Source: Helichrysum umbraculigerum
Taxonomy: Eukaryota > Streptophyta > Magnoliopsida > Asterales > Asteraceae
DNA length: 64,000 nt
NCBI GenBank assembly: GCA_949592205.1
Contig: CATIUR010000004.1
Coordinates: 10,021,001-10,085,000, forward strand
Direction of reading: 5' to 3'
In this document: positions 11,431 through 22,087 of the stretch, piece after piece
Numbering within the stretch: the first letter of the stretch is position 1
Layout of the letters: each line of letters begins with the position of its first letter
Position numbers and translations under genes: made by a program
The notes under the pieces: model-generated
The model's database searches: none
Told to the model about the DNA's origin: nothing
Seen by the model: only the letters and a program-made list of their open reading frames with translations

Positions 11431-12109
11431 GAAGATCTTTACTATCCAAACCCTGTTATCCAGAACATTAATTGGGCAACTATTGATAGAATTACAGATT
11501 CGGTTATCATGAAATGGCACGGGAGGAATTTGAGAGAAATGACTCCTGGCAGTGTAATGGAACATATTCAATATGAAGATGAAAATACTCTCTATGTATA
11601 CATAGAATCAGTAAACAAAGTAAGTAGTTAATTTTGTGAAATTTGCTTTTACGGACTACATATGTACTTCTACATATGTACTTCTTTATGAGTACTAAAA
11701 GAAACTAATATCTTGCAGGTGCCATATGTGCTCTGTTGATGGGTCAAACTTCCAAACTCAGATGGTTTCAACTTTCATCTCCCACGGATACATGACTATC
11801 TATGGTTTGTTGAAAATGGCATGAAAATGAGGGTGTACACGATACTCTATTTTGGTTGGTTTATTTCACATCTATCCTTTTTATATGCAACATATTGAAC
11901 AAATATTACCTCATTTAGGGTTATAGTGGCAATCAAATGGGACACTCAGTTACCTATTCAAGCAATTGTTTCTATAAATATTATTGGAGAATTTGGGTGT
12001 GGTCGATCTCGGTGGGGGCAGCCATGCTGTTGTCAACATGGCTACGGCTTTTGATTCAGAATTTGGCCGAACGCTTAAAAAAACATACAAGTTCTTGCAT
12101 ATGTCACAG
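11431..12109 (+). pseudogene. Captured oxidosqualene cyclase (triterpene synthase) exons
   Basis: Exon 11431-11619 gives DLYYPNPVIQNINW... and MEHIQYEDENTLYVYI, typical of cycloartenol/lupeol/amyrin synthases. Exon 11719-11829 gives [36 protein letters not shown]. Exon 11919-12109 gives WDTQLPIQAIVSINIIGEFG, then after an insertion RTLKKTYKFLHMSQ. The order and splice sites match the OSC gene structure. A TGA and a 70-bp insertion disable it. The catalytic DCTAE segment lies further downstream in the family and is not seen here. Confidence 0.8.
11997..12066 (+). repeat. CAD-derived 61-bp insert in the OSC exon, flanked by 9-bp direct repeats
   Basis: The OSC reading frame is interrupted by GGTGTGGTCGATCTCGGTG... 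This is a near copy of 10,872-10,940 in the CAD fragment. AGAATTTGG occurs on both sides (11988-11996 and 12058-12066). Removing 70 bp restores the OSC frame (EFG-RTLKK). Confidence 0.8.
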
Positions 12110-14357
12110 GTGAAACACATTATTAATAGTAAATAACAAGGTGGAAAGATAACCGGGTTGGGTGACTGGTCAATAAGATTTGGGTTAGTACAAGTCCAAA
12201 TGGGCAGTGTCACAATAGTTTGACCACATAAATTTTTTTACTAATTTTTTAAATTATTTGTCGAATAAAATAATGAATTAATTAGGATTTCAAATATATA
12301 TATATTTTTTTTAAATCCATACAAAAACGCATTTAGGATGTTGTATGGATTAAAAACTCGCTATGTGTAACTGTCACCTATCTAAGCCCATCCCTTTTAA
12401 CTAACTTAGTTTACTTGACCCGTCGGTGAAAAAGTACAACCTAAATTGACTCACTCACTGACAAGGTTGTTAAACTCGCTAGGGGGAGAGTACTCGGCCT
12501 CACCCTTGTATAAGCATGTGAATGGCACATGGAGAGAAACTGGATTTACAGGAAAGCAAGTTCCAAATTGATAAATCTATACTAATTTTATTATCTTTAT
12601 TTATTTGACCATTTAGCTTTCTTTCGTCACAATCATCAAATCGCATATTTGGAGGTCTAATGATCCTTATCGGTGGATTCTTAACTTGGTTGCATCTAGC
12701 ATGTTTTACAGGTAACTCTCAACCCTTTTAATTTCTTCTGTTTTGGAGTTAACCCTTTTGACCCTTATAATGATAATTTAGTTATTTCCTACAAATCATT
12801 TAATCGTTTACTAAGTAGTCAACTTTTATAATTCATGTTAAGTAAATAAGTCAGCTATGGCCCTGTACTCCATGATCTTTCTCGATTATCATTTTCTAAT
12901 GTGAAGATACTATAAGATACTAAAATTATGTTAAAATAGATCTTCCCATGCTCAAGGCAACTTAAGAAGTACTAATTTTTAGTTGACATGTTGTATAGGT
13001 GGCTAAGGGTGTCCAAATAGGTTTATATTAAACCGCTCTCATTCTTATTTCATCTTTATTTAATTATACGTAAAGATGGTTCACAAATTGTGTTAGTTTG
13101 CTTTCTCTGCTTTTTCTATTATTAGCCGTCAAAGTTCATAACACTCATTTAGGGACAACGGGGATATATGCTATAGTGGTATTAGTAGTATTAGCATGTA
13201 TTCATGTTTGAAAGTTAAGAAACTAACTTTTATAAATCCATTAAACATACTTCCACATTTTTCTTAGCATGTATAGTGTTTACTTTTACAGGAGCACTCG
13301 GTCGTATTGGTCATTTATGCACGGATGGGTCAATTTGGGTTCTATTTAATCTCATACAGTCAACAAAAAATTAGCACATGCTTGATAATTGTATGTAATT
13401 TCCATATCGACATAAATAAATTTTTGTCTCATCCTTTTATATAAATGTAAGGTATCCTTTCACAAAGTATTCTGATGTCATGTCATTGTATTGCATATTG
13501 AAGAAAGTAATTGCGTTCATGTTATATGATCATACTGATTACAGTAAGTGCAATATAGAATACTTCGTATTGCATTTAATAACATCCTACTTTCTGCCAA
13601 CTGTTATTAACTCTTTTTATCGAGGAGTTCAATAGGGAGAATTGTGTTCATATAATCGGCCAACACAAAGGAGTTGCCCTTTTTGAAGAGATGGGCCAAC
13701 TTGCTGAAGCAGCAACACAGGTTTTTATGTAATTCTGTAGACTTTCCGATGAGTATTTTGCCATGGGTTGGTAAGCTGCTGTTGATCAAGCTCAAACATT
13801 TAAGCGAATGGGTGATTCGTCATGTACAAGATCCATGGAGCCATTCCTATGGATCATCGGGTACAGCATCTGCAAAAGCACAATAGTAACGATCTAAGGA
13901 CAAAGCGATAAAGAGATGGAAACACGTGCATTGGTTTAATCGGTATGATTGTTCACGTTTTGTCGATTTTTTTTTAAGTTGTTGGATGTTTGGACATATC
14001 GATATGATTGTTCACGGTTTATCGATTATTTGTTTAATAGTTGTTGGATGTTTGGTATAGTTTTAGCCATTGTGATAATTGAACTTTTAGATGATAGATG
14101 GAGCGCTGTAAGATAGTTTAATACTCTTTATACCTGAAATAATGTTCTTTCCTTCATTTCTCAGATCATTAATTTTTGTTTTCATGTGTTACAGCCCAAA
14201 ACAGATATACAATTAAGTTGTTGACCTTATACAATTTTTTGTTGCCAGATTTATCAAAAAGAGCATAAAAGATCTGGCTGAGAGGTGTAAATGGAGAAGT
14301 GGTTGATGGCAACTTGACCTTTTAATTGGGTAAAATAATACCATTTGTGACGATTCA
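12110..14357. other. Helitron interior, exon-like pieces not identified
   Basis: Two possible exons stand out. One near 12630-12711 has a frame giving IFGGLMILIGGFLTWLHLAC, a hydrophobic segment. One near 13640-13713 ends at an AG|GT-like site, with a frame giving GVALFEEMGQLAEAATQ. I do not recognise either family. The rest looks intronic. Confidence 0.35.
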
Positions 14358-14683
14358 GGATGCATTCCGGAAAGAGGTAATATATGTGACGATTCATTTT
14401 GCTTGATATTTTGTTTTGTTATTGTTTTAAAATTATATTAGACCTCTGGAATAAGGATTGTGAACAATTTAAGTTGATATTTCTGTTGCTGTATTTGGTC
14501 TTAATGGAGTTGGAAAATGCTTTGTTTATGCAGGAGGAAAGTATATTAAAAGCAAGAGCTTGAAAATGATGTATTACATGCCAACTACACCAAGGCCATT
14601 CATCTTGCGTTTGAGCTTCTTAGGCCACACACGCTGTTTGAGTTATTTGGCGCATTGTGCCGGCAAAAACGAGTGTAGTTAAA
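14358..14683 (+). pseudogene. Captured UTP13-like (WD40 SSU-processome protein) C-terminal fragment
   Basis: A short exon gives DAFRKE before GTAAT. A second exon, after GCAG at about 14534, gives LENDVLHANYTKAIHLAFELL followed by RPHTLFELFGALCR. This is characteristic of the Utp13 C-terminal domain of U3 snoRNP WD40 proteins (plant TORMOZ). One indel shifts the frame at the start of the second exon, and a TAG follows at about 14678. The propeller is absent. It lies 200 bp before the Helitron 3' end. Confidence 0.6.
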
Positions 14684-14883
14684 ATTAATTTGATTTTTAC
14701 AAGCTGCAATTTCGTCCTGTATGCTTGTGAAATAAGTTGATTGTGTTATGTTAATATCTCTAACAGGACAACTTTGTCAAATAAATGAAAGTTTCGATGT
14801 CAAAGTGGCATAACTATTTTATAAACACACCTGTGACTGTAAAACGTTGAAGCATCCCTCAAATTTTGCGGGTACTAAACTAG

Positions 14884-15992
14884 TAAGTATATTATTATAA
14901 AGCTCTTGTCAAAAGTTTATACAAAAAGTAGTCAAAATCAATTGCCCAAACGGGTCAACATGCAAAAGTGGTCAAAGGTCACCCGTCAAAACAATTCAAC
15001 CATTGACTAACAAAAGCAATTTTATAAAATTTTACACTTTCAAACCACTTTCATAAAAGTTTAACAAACAGGTAACAAGCTTCATATCACGGCCGGGTCC
15101 CTAAACACCCTTGAACACAAACCAAACCATCCTCGAGCATTGCCTTGAGTTAAACCCCTTCACCTGCTTAAGCACCTAAGGACACACACACGACGACATG
15201 TAAGCTCGAAAGCTTAATGAATACAAAGTTTTAACACCTTGAAAACAACAACAACAAATAATTCAAACTTTAACGACAACTAATATTAAAGCGAGTGAAT
15301 TATAAATAAAACAACTTAAAACACCCATATCACTTAGTTCCTACAAAGTACTTACAACCTCATTTCTAACACCCTTTGTGCCCACCTGCACTGTTCACCT
15401 AAGCATTGGATCCAAGCTAGGCTATGAGTCCTTAGACCCATTTAACACCCTTTTTGCCACTTCGGCATTATCACCCTTTCTGCCACATCGGCATATTAAC
15501 GTACCAGTTGTAAGACAATAGTAGTGCATAAGTGATATATAAAAACAACTTTTGTGTGTGCCCCCAGTTTTGGAAAAGCAATGTACTCACCTGGGATTAA
15601 TCCTGCAATATCTATATTAGCTCCCTAGGTAACAAAAGCAAACAACATTTGCCATTAAATAGTCATCTTATATCCTTCCCCACCTATGTCGAATTCAATC
15701 ATTTAGAGTGTTACCGATAGAAACCGAACACGACAATTAACACATTAACATTGAAAGATTTAGACACCTTAACGAGTCGTTCACATACTTATAAACAGTA
15801 ATTTATAAGATTCAAGTTGTCCCCTAACACATAAACTCCTTATACAACAATTATGACTCAACCTGTTGTTTCCAGCATTGACACCCTGTAGCGTTTTAAC
15901 AATTTGACCAGCTAAAAATTGTAGTTAGATTCTGAAACTGATTTCATATGAAAGTAGACTCTTCAACCTGTTGTTTCCAGTCCAAATTTCCA
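14884..15992. other. Non-coding repeat-like DNA, possibly LTR sequence in minus orientation
   Basis: The composition and several pyrimidine-rich phrases resemble an LTR or other retroelement remnant, but no TG...CA ends, PBS or PPT were found. The phrase AACCTGTTGTTTCCAG occurs twice (about 15858 and 15966). It directly precedes the LINE, so it may be the insertion target. Confidence 0.3.
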
Positions 15993-16002
15993 ATGTTTCA
16001 AA

Positions 16003-16653
16003 ATGTTGGATCTCATATTGAGCCTTCTCAGGCATAATGGATTGGGCCCAAAAGAAGGCTTTGTATTTGGATCTCATATTGAGCCCAATTCAAATAGTCA
16101 AATAGATCGGCCCAAAACCAAACTTCACGAACATAAACGGAACAAAAATAGGTCAAAAAGGAAGAACGGGAATGGGGAAAGGGGTAAAGAATATTTACCC
16201 GATCTGAATGAAAACATTGATGATCCCTTCAATTTGGATGAGCTAATTCGTAAGATTGGAGTTCAGAGGAAAAGTAATAAGCGAAAGAATAGATCAGTGG
16301 AATTGGATCTAAATGAAGCATTCATCAATCATAAAAAGGGCAAGAGATCTCTGGAGGTGGATGAATTGGCTAGCAAGGAAAACTCTGGAATGCTTTCACC
16401 TGGGAACCAAAACTCTCAAAATATTGATCAGGATTGTAGGGATGACATGGGGACGGAAATGAGGAATTTGTTCAATCAGGAATATAATACAACGAATAAC
16501 TCTAATAATGAGGGATTTGTGGAAGAAAAGGAAATGGAGGAAGCCGAGGCTACAATCAGAGTTGCTAATCAAATTGGCATCGAGCTGGCCATGTGGAAAG
16601 AACAGGTTATAGAGGTTATTGTTGGTGAAGGCGTTGAGAAGGGTAAACAATGA
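16003..16653 (+). CDS. LINE ORF1 remnant, 216 aa
   Basis: The frame is open to a TGA at 16651-16653 that overlaps the ORF2 start (ATGA). The protein is highly charged, with basic KRNKNRSKRKNG-type segments in the first third and acidic, Asn-rich segments later, typical of the linker after the nucleic-acid-binding part of plant L1 ORF1. No CCHC knuckle or DUF4283 is visible. The first ATG may be accidental, because the true ORF1 start is probably lost. The overlap with ORF2 suggests coupled translation in the intact ancestor. Confidence 0.5.
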   Translation: MLDLILSLLRHNGLGPKEGFVFGSHIEPNSNSQIDRPKTKLHEHKRNKNRSKRKNGNGERGKEYLPDLNENIDDPFNLDELIRKIGVQRKSNKRKNRSVELDLNEAFINHKKGKRSLEVDELASKENSGMLSPGNQNSQNIDQDCRDDMGTEMRNLFNQEYNTTNNSNNEGFVEEKEMEEAEATIRVANQIGIELAMWKEQVIEVIVGEGVEKGKQ

Positions 16654-19600
16654 ATTTTCTTTCTATAAACATTAAAGGTATGGTGGATGAAGGGAAGAGG
16701 AGATGGATTAATGGAATCAAGAGGTTGCATCGGATTAGCTTTTTGTGTATGCAAGAGACATTATGCGCCAACGGTAACAAATTTGTTTTTGAGCAATACT
16801 GGGGTAGAGGGGCAAACGAGATAGAATGGGTTGAAGCTTCAGGAAGATCAGGTGGGTTAGTCTCAATGTGGGACCCGGGTAAGTTTAAGATGGTTGATGT
16901 GGTAAAGAATCGTAATTTTCTTTTGGTTCGTGGTAAGTTAATCAATGAAGAAGGTTTTCTCTGTATTGTGAATGTTTATGGACCTCAGCAGTTAGTTGAC
17001 AAAAGAAAGTTATGGGATGACCTGCTAAATTTAAAGAATTCGGTTAGTGGTAAATGGATCTTGCTAGAGGATTTCAATGAAGTGAGATTTGCGGAGGACA
17101 GGTTGAACTCCCAATTCAATCAATCAGATGCTCAGGTTTTCAATACTTTCATAAACAATGCGGATTTGATGGAATACACAATGGGAGGAAGGAAATATAC
17201 TTTTAGAATGGGAAATACACAAAAGTTGAGTAAAATTGACAGGATTTTGGTTTGCTCGGAATTTTGGAATAAATGGCCGGAAGCAAGTTTAGTAGCACTA
17301 GATAGAGGTTTCTCAGATCATTGTCCACTGGTTCTCACATTGGATTCACTAAACTTTGGTCCCAAACCTTTTAAGTTTTTTGACTCGTGGATGCATCTTC
17401 CAAACTTTGAGGAGTTCATAATAAATCTGTTGACCAAGGGTGAGTTTGAACAGAATGGGCTTCCTGACTTTAGACTTGCGAAAAAATTAAAGATGGTCAA
17501 AGAAAAGCTAAAGGAATGGGTGCATGAGAAAAAGGATTCACAGAAAGAGGCCATTGAAGAATTGAGGAATAGAGTTGAGTTGATGGATGTGGAATTGGAA
17601 GAAAGAGTATTATCGAATGAAGAATTACAAGAAAGCTATGAAAATCGATTGTTACTACTGAATATGGAAAGACAAGAGATGCAGGATTTAAAGCAACAAG
17701 CTAGGGTGAGATGGGCGATTGAAGGAGATGAAAACAGCAAGTTTTTTCATGGGCTAATTAACAGTCGGATAAGTAGATCTCGACTTAATGGGATGTTGAT
17801 AAATGGGGAATGGTGCATCAATCCAAAATATATTAAAAATCAAGTTTATAATTTCTTTTCGGAAAGATTCAAGGAGCCTAAGGAGACAAGACCAATTTTT
17901 CAATGTGAAGGGATAAACAAGCTAACAAATGATGATAATGACTTACTTGTTCGTGAATTTTCAAAAATAGAAATTCGAGAAGCTGTTAGGGATTGTGCGG
18001 ATGATAAAGCTCCGGGCCCGGATGGATTCAATTTCAAGTTTATTCACAAGTTTTGGTATTTGCTTGAAGATGACTTTATGGCTGTGATGAGGATGTTTCA
18101 TAAAAGAGGAAGAATTAGCAAGGGATGCACGTCTAGCTTTTTAACTATGATACCGAAGGTGGCAGATCCGAATGAGCTAAATGATTTCAGGCCAATTAGT
18201 CTATTGGGGTGCATATCGAAAGTAATATCTAAGGTGCTTGCCAATAGGCTAAAAAAAGTTATGAATTTGATTGTTTCAGACACGCAATCTGGTTTTATTG
18301 CGAATAGAAATATCTTGGATGGTCCATTGATGATAAATGAAATAATTCCATGGCTTGAAAGGTCGAAAAAGAAAGCGTTATTGTTTAAAATAGATTTTGA
18401 AAAGGCATTTGATACTATTAGCTGGAAGTTTATTGATATGGTATTGAATCAAATGAATTTTTCTTTGAAATGGAGGCAGTGGATGTATGGTATTCTATCC
18501 TCGGCTAGAGCTTCGGTGTTAGTCAATGGGTCTCCAACATTGGAATTTCAATATTCTCGTGGTGTACGTCAAGGAGACCCTCTTTCTCCAATGCTTTTTG
18601 TGATAGCAATGGAAGCATTATCGTGTTTCATAAACAAAGCTGCAAAAAATGGGATGTTTAAAGGCATTCAAACCCCTCGAAATGGCCCAGTTCTCACCCA
18701 CCTTATGTATGCTGATGATGTATTAATTTTGGGTGACTGGTCTGTGGAAAATATTAAATTTATTGCAAGGATGATGAGGGCTTTCTATTTGGTTTCTGGT
18801 TTGCGTATCAATCTGCATAAATCAACTCTGTTTGGTATTGGTTGTCCGGATGAGGAAAGAAATGGGTTTGCATCAACGCTTAAATGTAAAACAGGTAAAC
18901 TTCCTTTCATCTATTTGGGTTTAATGGTTGGGGCAAATATGAATCTTTTTAAAAACTGGATATCGGTCATAGAATTAATAGAAGCTAGACTTTCAAATTG
19001 GAAAGCCTTGACTCTTTCAATAGGTGGCAGAGTAACTTTATTACACTCGGTTTTTGAGAGCTTGCCGGTGTATTTTTTTTCATTATTTAAGGCTCCTCTT
19101 CGTGTAATTCAAAAGCTTGATGGTTTACGACGAAAATTCTTTTGGGGTGGTAACAAGGAATCAAAATCAATCAATTGGGTAAGTTGGAAAAGGTTACAAA
19201 ACCAAAGATTCAGGGAGGGTTAGGACTAACATCTCTTCGAGCACTAAATCTCAGCTTGTTAGCTAAATGGCAATGGCGGTTTAAAACGGAAGAAAATCGA
19301 TTGTGGAGAAAAGTTCTATTAGCTTTACATAGCAGGGGGGACAATCAGTTTATTCCAAGAAGGTCAAATGCTACAGGGGTTTGGAAAATAGTATGTGATC
19401 TTGACAAAGAGTTTGAAAAGAAAGGATTTACTCTTAAAGAAGTAATCAAACAAAAGGTTGGAGAAGACAATGTAATTAAATGGGTTTGGGATCCAAATCC
19501 AGATGGAAACTTCACTGTTAAATCGGTCAGGGCATTATGGTTAAAGGATGCTGAAGTATCAACGGATCAGGTCTATATTTGGAACGCATTGGTGCCAAAA

Positions 19601-20080
19601 AAAGTAAATGTGTTTGGATGGAGACTATGGTTAGATAGATTGCCTACAAAACAGGCCCTGGAGAAGCGTAATGTTAATTTCACTTCTAATAAGTGCGCAT
19701 GGTGTGAAGAAAGTCAGGAAGATGCATCCCATTTATTTACTGGTTGTGAGACTTCTAATCGGGTTTGGATGATGATAGCAAGGTGGTGTAAGATTCCATC
19801 TTTCTTCGCGTTCTCGGCGAGAGATCTTTTAAGGTTATATGAAGCAGTACCAGGAAATGAATCTAAAAGATTAATAGTGCAAGCAATTGTACTAATAACC
19901 TGTTGGGTGTTGTGGAAATCTCGAAATAAACTAGTGTTTAATGGGAAAAGAACTATAGTTGAAGAAATGGTGTATGAAGTGAAAACATTTGGACTTCTTT
20001 GGATCAAGAATAGGGCCTCAATGAAACTGGAGATTAAGAAGAATTGGGCTGAATTTGATTATGGGCCAGAGCAAAACTGA
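16650..20080 (+). pseudogene. LINE ORF2: endonuclease, reverse transcriptase, zf-RVT; one frameshift
   Basis: The first 857 codons (16650-19223) contain an AP-endonuclease domain at about residues 1-230. It includes CMQET near residue 35 and GFSDHCPL near residue 221. The usual GDFNE motif is EDFNE near residue 139, which may damage it. The RT domain follows, with KAPGPDG near 453, RGVRQGDPLSP near 640 and the catalytic YADDV near 687. Near 19195 the frame shifts by one base. The continuation (19175-20080) begins with PKIQGGLGL and carries the zf-RVT region with CAWCEESQEDASHLFTGCE. No other stop interrupts it, so inactivation is recent or slight. Confidence 0.85.
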
Positions 20081-20462
20081 TGAGGATAGGGAGGCTGGCA
20101 TGAAGACGAGGGAATCACAAGTGTTGGTCTGCCTTGGAGTTCTAGTTTAAGTTTAGTATTTTTTTATATGCTTGATTGTAATGTTTTTGTCCTGGGGTAT
20201 AAATGATATTCCTTGATTAAAATCCTCTCGGGATACTACCAAAAACGATATAGGGTGAAAACCGGTGGCTCGGCCCCTATTATCGGGGATTTTTTTCTGG
20301 AATTTTTTCAGGTTTTTTTCATCCTTTTTAGTATCCTCCCAGTCCGGATTTTTTCAAGGTATATCATATGGTGTATATTATATGGTGTCTGTAAATCTTG
20401 GTCTAATTAGCACCTTGCTATTAGACAATTATATAATACATTTAGCCTTTAAAAAAAAAAAA

Positions 20463-20927
20463 TCATCATCATCAATCATCATCAATCAATACTATAAAGA
20501 TCGAGTTTTGTTGAAATCAATCATCAATCATCAACACGGTAAAGATCGAGTTTTGTTGAAATAAATGAATGTAGTAAATAAGAATGAATGACTGGGAGTG
20601 AGTTTCATAATTATAGTTAGCCTAGCTTTTTGATATAATCATCATCATCATTTAGTATGTTTGTAGTCTTTATATATTTTACCTTTTCCCTTTCCACCCA
20701 TACCACCACATTAACAAAACGAATCTCCTGTATAAAAATTATTATTATTATTATTAATTATTATTATTATACCGGTTATATTATTTGGAGAGGATAACCT
20801 CAATCTTAACAACTACATGTAGCATCTCTAATTGTGTGGTACGTGTAAGGTCTTCTTTTCTTCTTTCTTTTTTTTTTGTTATCTATTCAACTTAGATCTC
20901 TTTTTGGTGAGGGAGGTTTGTAGTAAC
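20463..20927. repeat. TCA-rich simple repeats and a short tandem duplication
   Basis: (ATC)n-type sequence follows the LINE poly(A). The unit AAGATCGAGTTTTGTTGAAAT occurs twice, near 20498 and 20542. An ATT-rich run lies near 20740. No gene is seen. Confidence 0.6.
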
Positions 20928-22053
20928 TGATGCGGAAATGACCATGAGCTACCAACAACCAATTGACAAGAATGGATTAGTTTGGATAACAAAACAATCT
21001 TTGTTATTCTAACTAGGGGTGGCAATTGGGTCGGGTTGGGTCAACCTGATTCGGGTTGGCGGGTCAGAAATGGCCAACCCAACCTGACCTGATAATAGTA
21101 TCGGGTTGGAAATTTTCAACCCAACCCAAAACCCGATAACCCTGACCCAACCCGAATAACCTGATTTTTTTAACTAAATAGGTATTCGGGTTACTTTCGG
21201 GTCAAATGGGTCGGTTTTCGAGTTACTTTCGGGTCAAAAGGGTCGGGTTCAGGTCAAATGTGTCAAATGGGTTGGTTTGCGGGTTACTTTCAGGTTAAAT
21301 GGGTCAGTTTCGGGTCAAACATGTCATATGGGTCGGTTTGTTTCAGGTCAAATGGGTCATATGAGTCGGTTTGTTTCAGGTCAAATGGGTCATATGGGTC
21401 GGTTTGTTTCGAGTCAAATGGGTCATATGTTCTATATATTATAAAAATTTTAAAAATTTAATTTATATTTTTAGATTTCGGGTCAGCGGGTTGACCTAAT
21501 GACCCATCGGGTTGACCCGAACCCGACCTGAAAAAAAATCAGGTTGTCGGGTTTCGGGTTGGTGGGTTGGCAGGTCAGAAAATGCTGACCCAACCCGAAA
21601 TTTTTTCGGGTCAGTCTCGGGTCGTGTTCGAGTCACTGGGTAAATTGCCAGCCCTAATTCTAACAACTAATTCCAATTTTTATGGGATATTTCTTCAACA
21701 TAAAAAACAAATAAATCAATTATATCATTAAGTTTTATCTTAATGGTAATTAGTATCATTATTATGCTTAATGTTTTATTTAATTGTTTTGCAACTCTTG
21801 ATTGGTAGGGACTTTTAATATTCAAGAGTTATTATCTTCTTAATTTTAAGTCTATATAAGTACTTCAAGTTGTAATAGAAAGAGGATGAGTTTTATGAAA
21901 TTGAATTTTTCTCTCAAATTGTGTTGATCATTTGAGTTGAAATTTTGCCTAATTGTGGTATTCTTTGTGAATCAACGTTAATTAGAAAAGATTATTCTTG
22001 GGTATTCTTTGAATCAACAAGTTTAATTTGTATTATATTATTTTCACCCTACA
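20928..22053 (+). repeat. 5' LTR, interrupted by a hAT element
   Basis: It matches the 3' LTR from TGATGCGG through GAATCAACAAGTTTAATTTGT, apart from the 651-bp hAT insertion with its duplication. The end is placed at ...CACCCTACA, a few bases before the PBS. Confidence 0.75.
21014..21656. mobile_element. Non-autonomous hAT element inserted in the 5' LTR, 643 bp
   Basis: The ends TAGGGGTGGCAATT and (inverted) TAGGGCTGGCAATT are flanked by the perfect 8-bp duplication ATTCTAAC (21006-21013 and 21657-21664). The uninterrupted 3' LTR at about 22,758-22,775 supplies the empty site. The interior is rich in CGGGTC/GACCC-type repeats (GGGTCGGTTTG, TCAAATGGGTCATATG) and encodes nothing convincing. 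Confidence 0.9.
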
Positions 22054-22058
22054 TTAGT

Positions 22059-22070
22059 TGGTATCAGAGC
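22059..22070 (+). promoter_or_regulatory. Primer binding site for initiator tRNA-Met
   Basis: TGGTATCAGAGC is the standard plant LTR-retroelement PBS, complementary to the 3' end of tRNA-iMet. It lies about 5 bp after the inferred LTR end. Confidence 0.85.
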
Positions 22071-22087
22071 CGTAATTCCTGTTAGAA

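Larger units (their letters stand above)
6595..14883 (+). mobile_element. Non-autonomous Helitron carrying several captured gene fragments (8.3 kb)
   Basis: The left end is TCTCTATATATATATATAAG, preceded by A (6594). The right end is a weak hairpin (CCCTC/GCGGG around 14856-14872), then TACTAAACTAG ending in CTAG at 14883, followed by T. TC at the 5' end, hairpin plus CTAG at the 3' end, A|T target and no target duplication are the Helitron hallmarks. No Rep/helicase frame is present, so it would depend on a helper. Inside are pieces of at least five unrelated genes, all on the same strand as the Helitron and with introns kept. The pairing of the two ends is inferred from orientation and content. 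Confidence 0.65.
15993..20462 (+). mobile_element. L1-like LINE, ORF1 5'-truncated, ORF2 frameshifted
   Basis: The element shows ORF1 remnant, ORF2 (endonuclease, RT, zf-RVT), a 3' UTR of about 370 bp and a poly(A) run at 20451-20462. The 5' boundary is set where ORF1-like coding begins and is uncertain. ORF1 lacks the usual N-terminal DUF4283 and zinc-knuckle parts, which suggests 5' truncation. No target duplication was found by eye. The 3' boundary could instead lie near 20217. Confidence 0.75.

Noticed and set aside
21258..21461. Repetitive 67-codon frame in the hAT element (SNGSYGSVCF repeats)
   Set aside because: It is the translation of the GGGTC-type repeats, with no conserved protein features.
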